Assembly: GCF_001642795.1 (NCBI RefSeq)
Contig: NZ_LKEH01000023.1
Location: 186,193-250,192, forward strand
Length of the DNA: 64,000 bases
Direction: 5' to 3'
DNA from: Pseudomonas viridiflava
GTDB taxonomy: Bacteria; Pseudomonadota; Gammaproteobacteria; Pseudomonadales; Pseudomonadaceae
Part shown: positions 40,717 to 50,240 of the stretch, in pieces
How positions within the stretch are numbered: position 1 is the first letter of the stretch
Layout: each line of letters starts with the position of its first letter
The notes under the pieces: generated by a model
Database searches by the model: none
What the model saw: the letters and a program-made list of their open reading frames with translations, nothing else
What the model was told of the DNA's origin: nothing
Program-made: the position numbers and the translations under genes

Positions 40717-41538
40717 ATGGATCAGTACGTCGTCTTCGGTAATCCCATCGGCCACAGCAAGTCGCCGCTGATTCATCGTCTGTTCGCCGAGCAGACCGGG
40801 CAGGCGCTGGATTATCAGGCGTCGCTTGCACCGCTGGACGATTTCACTGCGTTCGCCCAAGCGTTTTTCCTGCAAGGACGTGGCGCCAATGTCACGGTGC
40901 CGTTCAAGGAAGAAGCCTTTCGCCTTGCTGACGACCTGACCGAACGGGCCCAGCGCGCAGGTGCGGTCAACACGCTGAGCAAGCGGGATGACGGCTCAGT
41001 GCTGGGTGACAACACCGACGGTGCCGGTCTGGTACGCGATCTGACCATCAATTGCGGCGTCAGTCTGCGCGGGCAGCGCATTCTGTTGCTGGGTGCGGGC
41101 GGGGCCGTCCGTGGCGCGCTTGAACCGTTGCTTGCACAACAGCCGCTGGCGCTGGTAATCGCCAATCGCACGGTGGAAAAAGCCGAAAGACTGGCTCAGG
41201 AATTCGCGGACCTGGGCCCGGTGTTTGCCAGCAGTTTTGACTGGCTTCAGGAGTCCGTGGACGTGATCATCAACGCCACCTCCGCCAGCCTTGCCGGTGA
41301 ATTGCCGCCGATCTCGCCCAGCCTGATTGAATCGGGCAAGACCTTCTGCTACGACATGATGTACGGCAAGGAGCCTACGGCATTCTGCCGCTGGGCCACT
41401 GAGCAGGGCGCTGCGCAGTCGGTCGATGGTCTTGGGATGCTCGTCGAACAGGCTGCCGAAGCCTTTCTGCTATGGCGCGGTGTCCGTCCGGATTCAGCGC
41501 CGGTGCTGGCTGAGTTGCGCCGGCAGTTGGCGGGCTGA
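40717..41538 (+). CDS. aroE: Shikimate dehydrogenase
   Basis: 273 residues. NADP-dependent reduction of 3-dehydroshikimate. Substrate-site motifs [10 protein letters not shown] (residues 8-17) and [13 protein letters not shown] (about 58-70, catalytic Lys), the DNTDGAGL segment (about 102), the glycine-rich [12 protein letters not shown] (about 126-137) and NRT for NADPH phosphate. Normal length. Confidence 0.97.
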   Translation: MDQYVVFGNPIGHSKSPLIHRLFAEQTGQALDYQASLAPLDDFTAFAQAFFLQGRGANVTVPFKEEAFRLADDLTERAQRAGAVNTLSKRDDGSVLGDNTDGAGLVRDLTINCGVSLRGQRILLLGAGGAVRGALEPLLAQQPLALVIANRTVEKAERLAQEFADLGPVFASSFDWLQESVDVIINATSASLAGELPPISPSLIESGKTFCYDMMYGKEPTAFCRWATEQGAAQSVDGLGMLVEQAAEAFLLWRGVRPDSAPVLAELRRQLAG

Positions 41539-41568
41539 GTCAGGTAATGATCCCGACACTGATCGACT

Positions 41569-43137
41569 TCAATCCTCAAACACAATCGGGCATTGATCAG
41601 CCCCTTCCAGCTTGTGCAGCTCTTCGATTACCTGAGGTCGTGCATGGCGCAGGACCAGCGCCCTGCCCTGTCTGTTCAGTCGACGCGCTTCCTGATGCAG
41701 CATTTCAACGCCTGAGTAATCGATGAAGTTGATCTGCTGCGCCTCGATCACCACGCGCTGGCCATGGGTGCGTTGCAGGCGGGTTTGCAGGTAGTGGCTG
41801 GCACCGAAGAAGATCGAGCCGCCGACGCGCAGGATATCTTCGTCGCCTTCACGCAGCTGCTGCACGCGTGGCTGTGAAGTGCGCTTGAGGTAGAAGAACA
41901 GCGACGCCAGCACGCCCGCATAAATCGCGGTCTGCAGCTCCAGCAGTAACGTGGCCAGACAGGTCAGCGCCATCACGAAGAACTCCGAACGGCTGACCCG
42001 GAACAGCGCCGCAATGCCGCGACGATCAACAAGGCCCCAGCAGATCAACAGAATGGACGCCGCCATGCTGGGGATCGGGATGTGCGCGATCACCGAGGCC
42101 CCGACCACCGCAAACAACGCGACCCACAACGCCGAAAACACCCCGGCCAGTGGCGAGCGGGCCCCGGCTTCGTAGTTGAGTGCCGCACGGGTGAACGAGC
42201 CTGCCGACAGATAGCCCGAGAACAGCGGACCGATCATGTTCGACAGACCCTGTGCCCGAACTTCCTGGTTGGCGTTGAGCATCTGTTGCGAGCGCGTCGA
42301 CAGCGAGCGGGCAATCGAAAGGCTGTTGACCAGCCCGAGCATGCCGACTGCCACGGCCGTCGGCAGCAGTTTGAGGATCAATTCGGCATCCAGCGGTAAA
42401 GGGGCCAAGGGCGACAGGCTTCCGGCAAAGGCGCTGACCAGCCTGACGTGGCCGAACATTGCAGGCCACAACCAGACCAGCAGGCTGCTCGCGACCAACG
42501 CGATCAACAGCGTGGGCCAGCGCGGCACCAGCAATTTCAGCACGATGCCCAGCGTGAGGGTCATCAGGCCCAGCGCGAGCGACACCGTGTCAACCTCGCC
42601 CCGGTGTTCCAGCAGCGCTGTGAGACTGTCGAGGGCTGTGGTCTGGCTGGGCAGGTCAATGCCCATCAGATTGGGCATCTGCCCCAGCGCGATCACGATA
42701 GCAGCCCCCAGCGTGAATCCGATCACCACGGAGTGCGAGACGAAATTCACCAGCGCGCCAAAGCGCACCATGCCGAGCAGCAACTGGAAGACCCCGGCAA
42801 TGAACGTCAGCAACAGGATCAGGGTGATGTAATCCTGACTGGCCGGAACCGCAAGCGGGCTGACGCTGGCGTACAGCACGATGGAGATGGCGGCGGTCGG
42901 GCCGCAGATCAGGTGCCAGGAAGAACCCCACAGGCAGGCGATGATCACCGGAACGATAGCGGCATACAGACCGTACTCGGGAGGCAATCCGGCGATCAGC
43001 GCGTAGGCGATGGATTGCGGCAGGGCCAGAATGGCACCGCTCAACCCCACCAGCGCATCACGTCCGACGCTGGCGCGGGTCTGCTGAGGAAGCCAGGCCA
43101 GAAAAGGCAGGAATTTATGGCGGTTGAGCCAGCGCAT
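41569..43137 (-). CDS. SulP-family anion transporter with STAS domain
   Basis: 522 residues, about a dozen hydrophobic segments between 25 and 400, then a cytoplasmic STAS domain (about 410-520, with IDYSGVEMLHQEARRL). The family signature ALPQSIAYALIAGLPPEYGLYAAI is at about 38-61. SulP members carry sulfate, bicarbonate or other anions. Its position next to choline-sulfatase genes suggests sulfate, but this is inference. A REP element lies upstream. Confidence 0.9.
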   Translation of the reverse strand: MRWLNRHKFLPFLAWLPQQTRASVGRDALVGLSGAILALPQSIAYALIAGLPPEYGLYAAIVPVIIACLWGSSWHLICGPTAAISIVLYASVSPLAVPASQDYITLILLLTFIAGVFQLLLGMVRFGALVNFVSHSVVIGFTLGAAIVIALGQMPNLMGIDLPSQTTALDSLTALLEHRGEVDTVSLALGLMTLTLGIVLKLLVPRWPTLLIALVASSLLVWLWPAMFGHVRLVSAFAGSLSPLAPLPLDAELILKLLPTAVAVGMLGLVNSLSIARSLSTRSQQMLNANQEVRAQGLSNMIGPLFSGYLSAGSFTRAALNYEAGARSPLAGVFSALWVALFAVVGASVIAHIPIPSMAASILLICWGLVDRRGIAALFRVSRSEFFVMALTCLATLLLELQTAIYAGVLASLFFYLKRTSQPRVQQLREGDEDILRVGGSIFFGASHYLQTRLQRTHGQRVVIEAQQINFIDYSGVEMLHQEARRLNRQGRALVLRHARPQVIEELHKLEGADQCPIVFED

Positions 43138-43238
43138 CGGTCCCTCGTGATTGGTGGGTTGCCGTCAGATTACACGTCTGTGGCTGGACCCGGTTGTGCC
43201 CATCTTCTGCTCGTTTGCAATGCATGAGCGCGGAGCCT

Positions 43239-43324
43239 GTGGGAGGAGGCTTGCCGGCGATGAACGACTACGCGGTTCTCCTGACAAACCGCGTCGACTG
43301 CATCGCCGGCAAGCCGCCTCCCAC
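43239..43324. repeat. REP-type inverted pair
   Basis: Arms at 43239-43260 and 43303-43324 are complementary except for one position (gtgggaggaggc against gcctcccac with a ggcggc core). The spacer contains a second small hairpin, cgcggtt / aaccgcg. It lies upstream of the SulP gene. Confidence 0.85.
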
Positions 43325-43430
43325 GGTCCGGTGTTTGCTACGAGGCAGTGCCGTGCCATGAACATACGCACAGACCGAAAGCCTGCCCTCTCATGAATCA
43401 AGCGGAGGCAGCGTGCAACGCTGCCACAAC

Positions 43431-43748
43431 CTAATTCATCACATAACATTTCGACGTCGCGACGTTCTGGTCCGAGCCCATGCCGGCACCTTTGAGCATG
43501 CAGATGGCATAGTGTTTCTTGTTGAGCACCGTCACCACCGGGCCGTCCTGTGCTACGTAGGAAGAGACCACGTGGGCGCCGTCATTGAGCATCTTCTCCA
43601 GCGAAACGTCGGTCGCTTCCAGCTTGGTCGGAACCTCCAGTGCGTTGCCCACCACTTTGGCCCCGGTCTCTGGCGGCCAGCCCGCTGCCGAGGCAAAAGT
43701 CGTGATCAGGACCAAAGCCAGCGGCAGCGAAATCAGTAATTTATTCAT
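43431..43748 (-). CDS. Small periplasmic hypothetical protein
   Basis: 105 residues from the ATG at 43748; the upstream extension to 43799 is not protein-like. A signal peptide (KLLISLPLALVLITTFASA, cleavage near 21) is followed by a soluble domain with two cysteines (about 85 and 101) and no membrane segment. I do not recognise the family. It lies between the SulP and choX genes, all on the minus strand. Confidence 0.75.
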   Translation of the reverse strand: MNKLLISLPLALVLITTFASAAGWPPETGAKVVGNALEVPTKLEATDVSLEKMLNDGAHVVSSYVAQDGPVVTVLNKKHYAICMLKGAGMGSDQNVATSKCYVMN

Positions 43749-43905
43749 CAGTATTCTCCAGTTCAGCCGGTAGGTGCCGTACGGCCCATGAGTGTCCATG
43801 GAGTACAGCGACGACCGTATTTAGCACGTACCCGTACGCGCTGAAGAAACGTGAGAAAAACTTAATCTGTCGCTGCCCGCCTTGTGGCTCAGCGAAAAAG
43901 CCTGC

Positions 43906-44832
43906 TTAAAGCTTCGCCTTCACCGCCGCCAGTGCTTCCTTGTCGTCGATGGTTTTCACCCCATCCAGCCATTTCTCCAGCACCGCCGGGTTGGCCTTCA
44001 TCCACGCCTTGGCGGCTTGGTTATTGCTGACTTTCTTGTTCACCACATCGGCCATGATGGAGTTTTCCATGTCCAGCGTGAAGCTCAGGTTGGTCAGCAG
44101 CTTGCCCACATTCGGGCAGGCTTCGGCGTAGCCTTTGCGGGTCAGGGTGAAGACCGAGCCGGTGTCACCGAAGTATTTCTCGCCGCCCTTGAGGTAATGC
44201 ATGCCCTTGATCTGCACGTTCATCGGGTGTGGCGTCCAGCCCAGAAACACCACGAAGGACTTGCGCTTCACGTTGCGATTGACCTCGGCCAGCATTGCCT
44301 GCTCGCTGGATTCCACCAGCTTCCAGCCCCCCAGATCGAATTCGTTCTTCTTGATGATTTCCTGCAACGACAGGTTGGCGGGCGCGCCGGAGCCGATGCC
44401 GTAAATCTTTTTGCTGAACTTGTCGGCGAATGTGTTCAGGTCGGCAAAGGTGTGCACGCCCGCGTCCCAGACGTAGTCAGGTACGGCCAGGGTGAATTCG
44501 GTGCCTTCCAGGTTTTTCGCCAGTTGCGTGACGTCACCGGTGGCTACAAATTTGTCGTAGAAGCCCTGCTGCGCCGGCATCCAGTTGCCCAGAAACACAT
44601 CCAGCTGCCCGTCTTTCAGGCCACCGTAGGCAATCGGCACCGCCAGGGTGTCGATCTTGGTCTTGTAACCGAGGCCTTCGAGCACAACGCTGGTGATTGC
44701 GTTGGTGGCTGCGATGTCGCTCCAGCCCGGATCGGCCATTCGGACCGTGCTGCAACTCGTCTCCGCAGCGTGAGCCGCGACACTGCCCAACGTCATGACA
44801 CTGACCGCCACTGCGGTGAATAGCTTTCTCAT
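43906..44832 (-). CDS. choX: Choline ABC transporter substrate-binding protein
   Basis: 308 residues with a signal peptide (about 1-23, ending AHA). OpuAC/ProX-type periplasmic binding protein; the mature start VRMADPGWSDIAATNAI and the segment GNWMPAQQGFYDKF provide the aromatic residues typical of quaternary-amine binding. It follows betC by 38 bp, so choline sulfate or choline is the likely ligand. No permease or ATPase gene is next to it, so it must borrow a transporter core encoded elsewhere. Confidence 0.88.
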   Translation of the reverse strand: MRKLFTAVAVSVMTLGSVAAHAAETSCSTVRMADPGWSDIAATNAITSVVLEGLGYKTKIDTLAVPIAYGGLKDGQLDVFLGNWMPAQQGFYDKFVATGDVTQLAKNLEGTEFTLAVPDYVWDAGVHTFADLNTFADKFSKKIYGIGSGAPANLSLQEIIKKNEFDLGGWKLVESSEQAMLAEVNRNVKRKSFVVFLGWTPHPMNVQIKGMHYLKGGEKYFGDTGSVFTLTRKGYAEACPNVGKLLTNLSFTLDMENSIMADVVNKKVSNNQAAKAWMKANPAVLEKWLDGVKTIDDKEALAAVKAKL

Positions 44833-44870
44833 TCGGTTTACCCCTTTTGGTTTTTTTGGTGTGGGCAGTG

Positions 44871-46376
44871 TCAGGGTTGTGGATAACGTGCCTTGCGCTC
44901 CAGATCGTCCAGATCAATGTGGTTGCGCATGTATTGCTGACTGGCGTCGACCAGTGGCTGGTGATCCCAACTCTTCAGCTTGCCGGTTGCCAGCGATTTG
45001 GCGACGAAGCGCCGTCTGCGCTGGCTGGCGAGCACCTCATGGTGTATCGCCGGTATGTCCCATTTGGCCCGAGCCTCGGCCAGGAAGTCGTTGAACAGTT
45101 GTTGATAGTCGGGTGACTGGCTCAGGTCCTCCAGTTCCTTCGGATCGTTCTTCACATCGAACAGCAGGCAGGGATCCTGCTCCGAATAAATGAATTTGTA
45201 GGCTCCGCGGCGGATCATCATCAGCGGGCTCGTCGTGCCTTCGGCCATGTACTCGCCAAAGACTTCATCGTGACCGGCCTTGCCTTTCAGATGCGGCATC
45301 AGGGAGCGGCCGTCCAGCGGCAGGCCTTTGTCCAGCTTGCCATTGGCCATATCGACAAAGGTCGGCAACAGGTCGGCGGTGGACACTGAGGCCTTCACGC
45401 GACGCGGTTTGAACTGGCCCGGCGCGTAAACCACCAGCGGCACACGTGCGGCCATCTCGAACCAGTGCATTTTGTACCAGAGGCCCTTCTCGCCCAGCAT
45501 GTCGCCGTGATCGCCGGAGAACACGACGATGGTGTCTTCGGCCAGCCCGACTTCAGACAGCGTCTGCATCAGTTTTCCGACGTTCAGATCGATGTAGCTG
45601 CAGGCGCCGAAGTACGCACGCCGCGCATCACGAATCTTGTGCGTCGGCATGGGCTTGTCCCACAAATCGTAGACCTTGAGCAGACGTTGCGAGTGCGGGT
45701 CCAGCGCGTTCTGGTTGGCGTGCAGGGGCGGCATCGGGATCTCGACGTCGTCGTAAAGGTCCCAGAACGGTCGGGTGATGGTGTACGGATCGTGGGGGTG
45801 AGTCATCGAGACCGTCAGGCAAAACGGCGCATTACCGTCTTCGCGAACATGGTCGTACAGGTACTGCTGGGCCTTGAAGACCACTTCCTCATCGAAATCC
45901 AGCTGATTGGTGCGCACGCATGGCCCTGCCTGCAGCACTGACGACATGTTGTGGTACCAGCTCGGGCGTACGTCCGGCTCGTCCCAGTTTACGGACCAGC
46001 CGTAATCTGCCGGGTAGATGTCGCTGGTCAGGCGCTCTTCGTAGCCGTGCAACTGGTCAGGGCCGCAGAAATGCATCTTGCCGGCCAGTGCAGTCTTGTA
46101 GCCCTCGGCACGCAGGTAGTGAGCGTAGGTCGGAATGTCCGCCGGAAAGTCGGCGGCGTTGTCGTACGCACCGATCTTGCTGGGTAACTGACCGCTGACC
46201 AGCGTGAACCGCGAGGGTGCGCACAGCGGGCTGTTGCAATACGCCGAATCGAACACAACGCCTTGAGCGGCAAGGCGGGACAGGTTCGGCATCAGAATCG
46301 GAGAGGGGGCGTAGAACGGCAACATTGGCGCGGCCATTTGATCGGCCATGATGAACAGAATATTTTTGCGCTTCAT
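44871..46376 (-). CDS. betC: Choline-sulfatase
   Basis: 501 residues from the ATG at 46376. Hydrolyses choline-O-sulfate to choline and sulfate. The sulfatase signature with the cysteine that becomes formylglycine is LCAPSRFTLVSGQLPSK (about 51-67, CxPSR). The first metal site is IMADQM near residue 10, the second VVFSGDHGDMLGEKGLW (about 280). The C-terminal region (about 400-500) is the extension of choline sulfatases. Divergent from its LysR regulator across 114 bp; probably co-transcribed with choX. Confidence 0.94.
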   Translation of the reverse strand: MKRKNILFIMADQMAAPMLPFYAPSPILMPNLSRLAAQGVVFDSAYCNSPLCAPSRFTLVSGQLPSKIGAYDNAADFPADIPTYAHYLRAEGYKTALAGKMHFCGPDQLHGYEERLTSDIYPADYGWSVNWDEPDVRPSWYHNMSSVLQAGPCVRTNQLDFDEEVVFKAQQYLYDHVREDGNAPFCLTVSMTHPHDPYTITRPFWDLYDDVEIPMPPLHANQNALDPHSQRLLKVYDLWDKPMPTHKIRDARRAYFGACSYIDLNVGKLMQTLSEVGLAEDTIVVFSGDHGDMLGEKGLWYKMHWFEMAARVPLVVYAPGQFKPRRVKASVSTADLLPTFVDMANGKLDKGLPLDGRSLMPHLKGKAGHDEVFGEYMAEGTTSPLMMIRRGAYKFIYSEQDPCLLFDVKNDPKELEDLSQSPDYQQLFNDFLAEARAKWDIPAIHHEVLASQRRRRFVAKSLATGKLKSWDHQPLVDASQQYMRNHIDLDDLERKARYPQP

Positions 46377-46490
46377 GTAATCGCGGCATCCCATAGTGAA
46401 CAGTTATGCGAAAGTGCTGATATCGAGAATGAAGGCCATAGTAGCTGTGGTAAAGCCCATATGAAGAAATACCTAGGATAAGCTGCGCTT

Positions 46491-47441
46491 ATGTATGAAT
46501 CCCTCGGTGAGCTGTCACTGGATCTGTTGCGCTCGTTCGAGGCGGCTGCCCGCTTGCGCAGCTTCACGGCAGCGGCCATCGAACTGGGCACCACGCAGCC
46601 CGCCGTCAGCCAGCAGATCAAGCGGCTTGAGGAGCAGTTGGCAACGCGGCTGTTCGACCGCATCTACCGGGGTATCGAGCTGACCGAAGCGGGCGAGGTC
46701 CTGTTCAGTCATGTGCAGACCGGCCTGCAGTCCATCGAGAGCGGTCTGGTGGCGATCACCGACCAGCGCCAGCATGAGGTGCTTCAGGTCGCCACGGATT
46801 TTGCCTTTGCTTCCTACTGGCTGATGCCCCGGCTGCACCGTTTTCACAAGCTCAACCCGGATGTGGACGTCAGCCTGGTGACCAGCGAGCGCACTCACAG
46901 CATGCTGCGCCCGGATATCGACGTCGCGGTGTTGTTTGGTGATGGGCGCTTCAAGCAGGGCGAAAGCCATTGGCTGTTCAGCGAAGAGGTGTTCCCTGTG
47001 TGCAGTCCGCAACTGACTGCGGGGCGAACACTGCCGTTGCCCAACGATGTCTTGCGTGAGTTTCCATTGCTGCACTTGCGCGGTGAAAGCAACAACAACT
47101 GGTTCGACTGGGGCGGCGTATTTCGGGCGCTGGACATTCCTCAGTCACCGGCACCCGGACAATTGCGTTTCGACAATTACACGCTGTTGATCCAGGCCGC
47201 GATTGGCGGTCAGGGCGTGGCCATCGGCTGGCGGCATCTGGTCGATGATCTGCTCGAGCAAGGCCTTCTGTGCCGCCCTATCGCGGCTTCGGCGGTTTCC
47301 GGTTACGGGTATTACGTGGTGCTGCCCCAGCGTAAACGCCGCGTGCAGATCGTCCAGCAGTTCGTCGATTGGTTGGCCAGTGAACAGACGCTGAGCGGTG
47401 TTTCCCTAGCGGGCAGACCATTACCGTCCATTGCAGTGTGA
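46491..47441 (+). CDS. LysR-type regulator of choline-sulfate use
   Basis: 316 residues. N-terminal winged helix with the LysR pattern LLRSFEAAARLRSFTAAAIELGTTQPAVSQQIKRLE split across about 12-50, and a C-terminal ligand-binding domain. Divergent from betC, the normal position of the choline-sulfate regulator. The 114-bp gap at 46377-46490 should contain its operator and the betC promoter. Confidence 0.9.
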   Translation: MYESLGELSLDLLRSFEAAARLRSFTAAAIELGTTQPAVSQQIKRLEEQLATRLFDRIYRGIELTEAGEVLFSHVQTGLQSIESGLVAITDQRQHEVLQVATDFAFASYWLMPRLHRFHKLNPDVDVSLVTSERTHSMLRPDIDVAVLFGDGRFKQGESHWLFSEEVFPVCSPQLTAGRTLPLPNDVLREFPLLHLRGESNNNWFDWGGVFRALDIPQSPAPGQLRFDNYTLLIQAAIGGQGVAIGWRHLVDDLLEQGLLCRPIAASAVSGYGYYVVLPQRKRRVQIVQQFVDWLASEQTLSGVSLAGRPLPSIAV

Positions 47442-47729
47442 TCGGATTATTTCCAGGTCAGGGAGGACCTCATGTCGGGTATTCAGGGAGTGGCTTCTAA
47501 GACTGACAAGCCTCACCCAGCCTCCTCCGCATGATGCTATGTCGAACGACAGGCAAAATCAGCGGTGTAACATTGCCCCGCCAAAAACGTGACCGATTGG
47601 TCCGTTGAAGTGCAGATCAGCGAAAAGTGATCATTCATTTGCCTGAATATCAGGCATCAGATGCAGTCGCAGCTCGCGTTTTCGGGCTTGCACTGAATGC
47701 TTAGAGACCAAGACAGAGGATCATGAGAG
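47442..47729. other. Non-coding gap upstream of the hydrolase gene
   Basis: 288 bp with no gene or repeat that I can support. The GAGAG ribosome-binding site of the next gene is at its end. Confidence 0.4.
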
Positions 47730-48554
47730 ATGCCGGATCTAATCATCGAAGGCAAGAAGCTTCACTATTCTGACCAAGGCAGCGGGCCGGTTCTTTTACT
47801 CGGGCACAGCTATCTCTGGGACCGGAACATGTGGAGCGCGCAGATTGACCTTCTTGCCAGCCATTATCGTGTGATCGTGCCGGACCTTTGGGGGCATGGT
47901 GAATCCGGTGCGTTTCCTGACGAAACCCGGAACCTGAGCGATTTCGCCCGCCACGCGCTGGCGTTGCTCGACCACTTGAACATCAGACGTTGCACCATCA
48001 TCGGCCTGTCGGTCGGAGGCATGTGGGGCGCAATCGCTGCGCTTTCCGCGCCTGAACGTATCAACGGGCTGGTGCTGATGGACACCTATCTGGGCAATGA
48101 ATCAGAGGCCATGAAAGCCTACTATTTCTCTCTGCTCGACAAGGTGGAAGCCGCAGGTGGATTTTCCGAACAGTTGCTGGACGTGGTGGTGCCGATCTTC
48201 TTCCGTCCCGGCATCGACCCGCAGTCACCTGTCTGCCAGAGACTGCGAACGGCGCTGGCGAGCATGAGCTCCGAACAATTGCGCCAGACTGTTGTGCCGG
48301 TCGGTCGCATCATTTTCGGACGCGAGGATCGGCTTGGGCTTCTGCATCAGCTGGATGCCGACACCACCTTGATCATGTGCGGCGACGCCGATATTCCAAG
48401 GCCGCCAACGGAAACCCGCGAGATGGCTCGCCTGATTGGCTGCCCTTATGTGCTGGTGCCCGAGGCCGGGCATATCGCCAATCTGGAAAACCCGGAGTTT
48501 GTGTCAGGTGCTCTGATGGCGTTTCTGGCCGGGTTGCATCAGAGGACGGCTTAA
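47730..48554 (+). CDS. Alpha/beta hydrolase
   Basis: 274 residues. The fold is clear: oxyanion segment LLGHSYLWDRNMW (about 25-37), PDLWGHGESG (about 51-60), the nucleophile elbow GLSVGG (about 93-98), an acid near 216 (CGDADIP) and the catalytic histidine in EAGHIAN (about 245). It resembles the 3-oxoadipate enol-lactonase/esterase group, but no substrate is suggested by neighbours. A REP pair follows it. Confidence 0.87.
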   Translation: MPDLIIEGKKLHYSDQGSGPVLLLGHSYLWDRNMWSAQIDLLASHYRVIVPDLWGHGESGAFPDETRNLSDFARHALALLDHLNIRRCTIIGLSVGGMWGAIAALSAPERINGLVLMDTYLGNESEAMKAYYFSLLDKVEAAGGFSEQLLDVVVPIFFRPGIDPQSPVCQRLRTALASMSSEQLRQTVVPVGRIIFGREDRLGLLHQLDADTTLIMCGDADIPRPPTETREMARLIGCPYVLVPEAGHIANLENPEFVSGALMAFLAGLHQRTA

Positions 48555-48602
48555 AGTCTCTGCGTTTCCGACACCCCGCGGTCGGGCAGCAAACACCAAA
48601 CT

Positions 48603-48688
48603 GTGGGAGGGGGCTTGCCCGCGATGGCGGCATGTCAGTCGCTGAGATGGCGCCTGAAAAACCGAATCGCCGGCAAGCCGCCTCCCAC
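48603..48688. repeat. REP-type inverted pair
   Basis: Arms 48603-48625 and 48666-48688 are complementary with two changes in the left arm. Flanks ggcagcaaacac … ggtccggtgtttgatgc extend the symmetry beyond the core. Between the hydrolase and the CigR-like gene. Confidence 0.85.
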
Positions 48689-48825
48689 GGTCCGGTGTTT
48701 GATGCGCGACAGCGCTACGTCGAAGACGTGGTGGTACCTCCCACAAAAACCGCGATTTTCAGCAGGTTTGCGCAGGGCTTGTCGATGGCCGACTTATTCT
48801 GAGCAGCAATCCGGCAAGGCGATAA

Positions 48826-49299
48826 TCAATTCAGCACGCCATCCAGAATCGCATAAACAATCCCTGTGCCGACGGCGATCAGCACGACATCGGTGCCCAG
48901 GCGCCGCCACTCATATCCCTCGTAATGCGGCAGGTATTGCAGCGAGCGACGGTCCAGTCGTTTGCCGTAACCTGGCGGCAATGGTCGGCCTTTGGCGATA
49001 TGAATACCCGGCGGCAACGGTTCACCACGGCCGATGACGTCACGGTGTTGCTGGAAGGTTTCTCGCACCGGCCCGAAGTCCTGAGGCGGGCCACGGCGAT
49101 TGTCCTGATGGGCTGGGCCCGGACCTTTGCCGTTGCCGCGATTGCCGGGGCCGTCGTTGTCGCGCGGGCCCTGCTGGTGATCGCCACGGTTGTCGTCCGG
49201 GCCGTTGCCACGCTGATCGGGCGGCGCGGCCTGGATCAGCGGACTGGCGCTGATCATCAGGATGCCCAAGCCTGTGATGATGCGGTTTGGCAGTTTCAT
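48826..49299 (-). CDS. RcnB/CigR-like envelope protein
   Basis: 157 residues. A signal peptide (about 1-24, ending IQA) precedes a low-complexity stretch rich in Gly, Asn, Pro, Asp and Arg (about 25-85). A conserved-looking domain then follows (GEPLPPGIHIAKGRPLPPGYGKRL), and a C-terminal hydrophobic segment (DVVLIAVGTGIVYAIL). This is the layout of the RcnB family and the CigR anti-virulence protein of Salmonella. Function here is unknown. Confidence 0.8.
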   Translation of the reverse strand: MKLPNRIITGLGILMISASPLIQAAPPDQRGNGPDDNRGDHQQGPRDNDGPGNRGNGKGPGPAHQDNRRGPPQDFGPVRETFQQHRDVIGRGEPLPPGIHIAKGRPLPPGYGKRLDRRSLQYLPHYEGYEWRRLGTDVVLIAVGTGIVYAILDGVLN

Positions 49300-49333
49300 G
49301 GGATATTCCTCGGCTCCACGCGATGCAGCAAAA

Positions 49334-49362
49334 AGGGGTTCATGACCTGGTCATGAACCCCT
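49334..49362 (-). terminator. Terminator of trpBA
   Basis: A 14-bp perfect stem (aggggttcatgacc and its complement) with almost no loop. On the minus strand it is followed by TTTTTGC. It lies 65 bp after the trpA stop. Confidence 0.85.
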
Positions 49363-49427
49363 CGTGTCTTACTGCATCATAGAACCGCTGCTGGCGCTTT
49401 GATTCCTCTGTACCAGAAACTTTACCC

Positions 49428-50240
49428 TCAGCTGACGCGGGCGTTACGTACGCCCTCGGCCAGTGCAGCGCACAAGGTCAGTACGCCATCGACGGCCTGC
49501 TCCGGCGATCCTGCGTTGGCAATCTGGTCGACCAGTGCCGAACCCACCACCACGCCATCGGCCAGACGCGCAATGGCCGCTGCCTGTTCAGGGGTACGAA
49601 TACCAAACCCGACGCTGATCGGCAGATCGGTATGGCGACGCAGGCGTGCGATGGCCTCGGTCACGTGTTCAGTGGTCGCCGAACCTGCACCTGTCACACC
49701 TGCAACCGACACGTAGTAAACGAAGCCGGAGCTGCGTTCCAGCACGCGTGGCAGGCGCGCATCGTCGGTGGTCGGCGTGGTCAGGCGAATGAAGTCGATG
49801 CCCGACGCCTGTGCGGGCGTTGCCAGCTCGGCGTCGTGCTCAGGCGGCAGGTCGACGATGATCAGACCGTCTACGCCTGCTTCCTTGGCTTCAGCCACAA
49901 ACGCTTCGACGCCAAAACGGTGGATCGGGTTGTAGTAACCCATCAGCACGATAGGCGTGGTCTGGTCGTCGACACGAAACTCACGAACCATCTGCAGGGT
50001 TTTCGGCAGCGTCTGACCTGCATCCAGCGCACGCAGGGTCGCCAGCTGAATGGCAACGCCGTCGGCCATCGGGTCGGTGAACGGCATGCCCAGTTCGATC
50101 ACGTCGGCACCGGCAGCCGGCAGGCCTTTCAGGACTTTCAGCGAGGTGTCATAGCCGGGATCGCCCGCAGTGACGAAGGTGACCAGTGCAGCACGACCTT
50201 CGGTTTTCAGCTGGGCAAAACGTTGTTCAAGGCGGCTCAT
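49428..50240 (-). CDS. trpA: Tryptophan synthase alpha chain
   Basis: 270 residues from the ATG at 50240. Cleaves indole-3-glycerol phosphate to indole. Catalytic Glu in [16 protein letters not shown] (about 46-61), Asp in LIIVDLPPE, and the phosphate site GFGIRTPEQ (about 212-220). The start overlaps the trpB stop as ATGA, giving tight coupling for the alpha-beta complex with indole channelling. Confidence 0.97.
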   Translation of the reverse strand: MSRLEQRFAQLKTEGRAALVTFVTAGDPGYDTSLKVLKGLPAAGADVIELGMPFTDPMADGVAIQLATLRALDAGQTLPKTLQMVREFRVDDQTTPIVLMGYYNPIHRFGVEAFVAEAKEAGVDGLIIVDLPPEHDAELATPAQASGIDFIRLTTPTTDDARLPRVLERSSGFVYYVSVAGVTGAGSATTEHVTEAIARLRRHTDLPISVGFGIRTPEQAAAIARLADGVVVGSALVDQIANAGSPEQAVDGVLTLCAALAEGVRNARVS

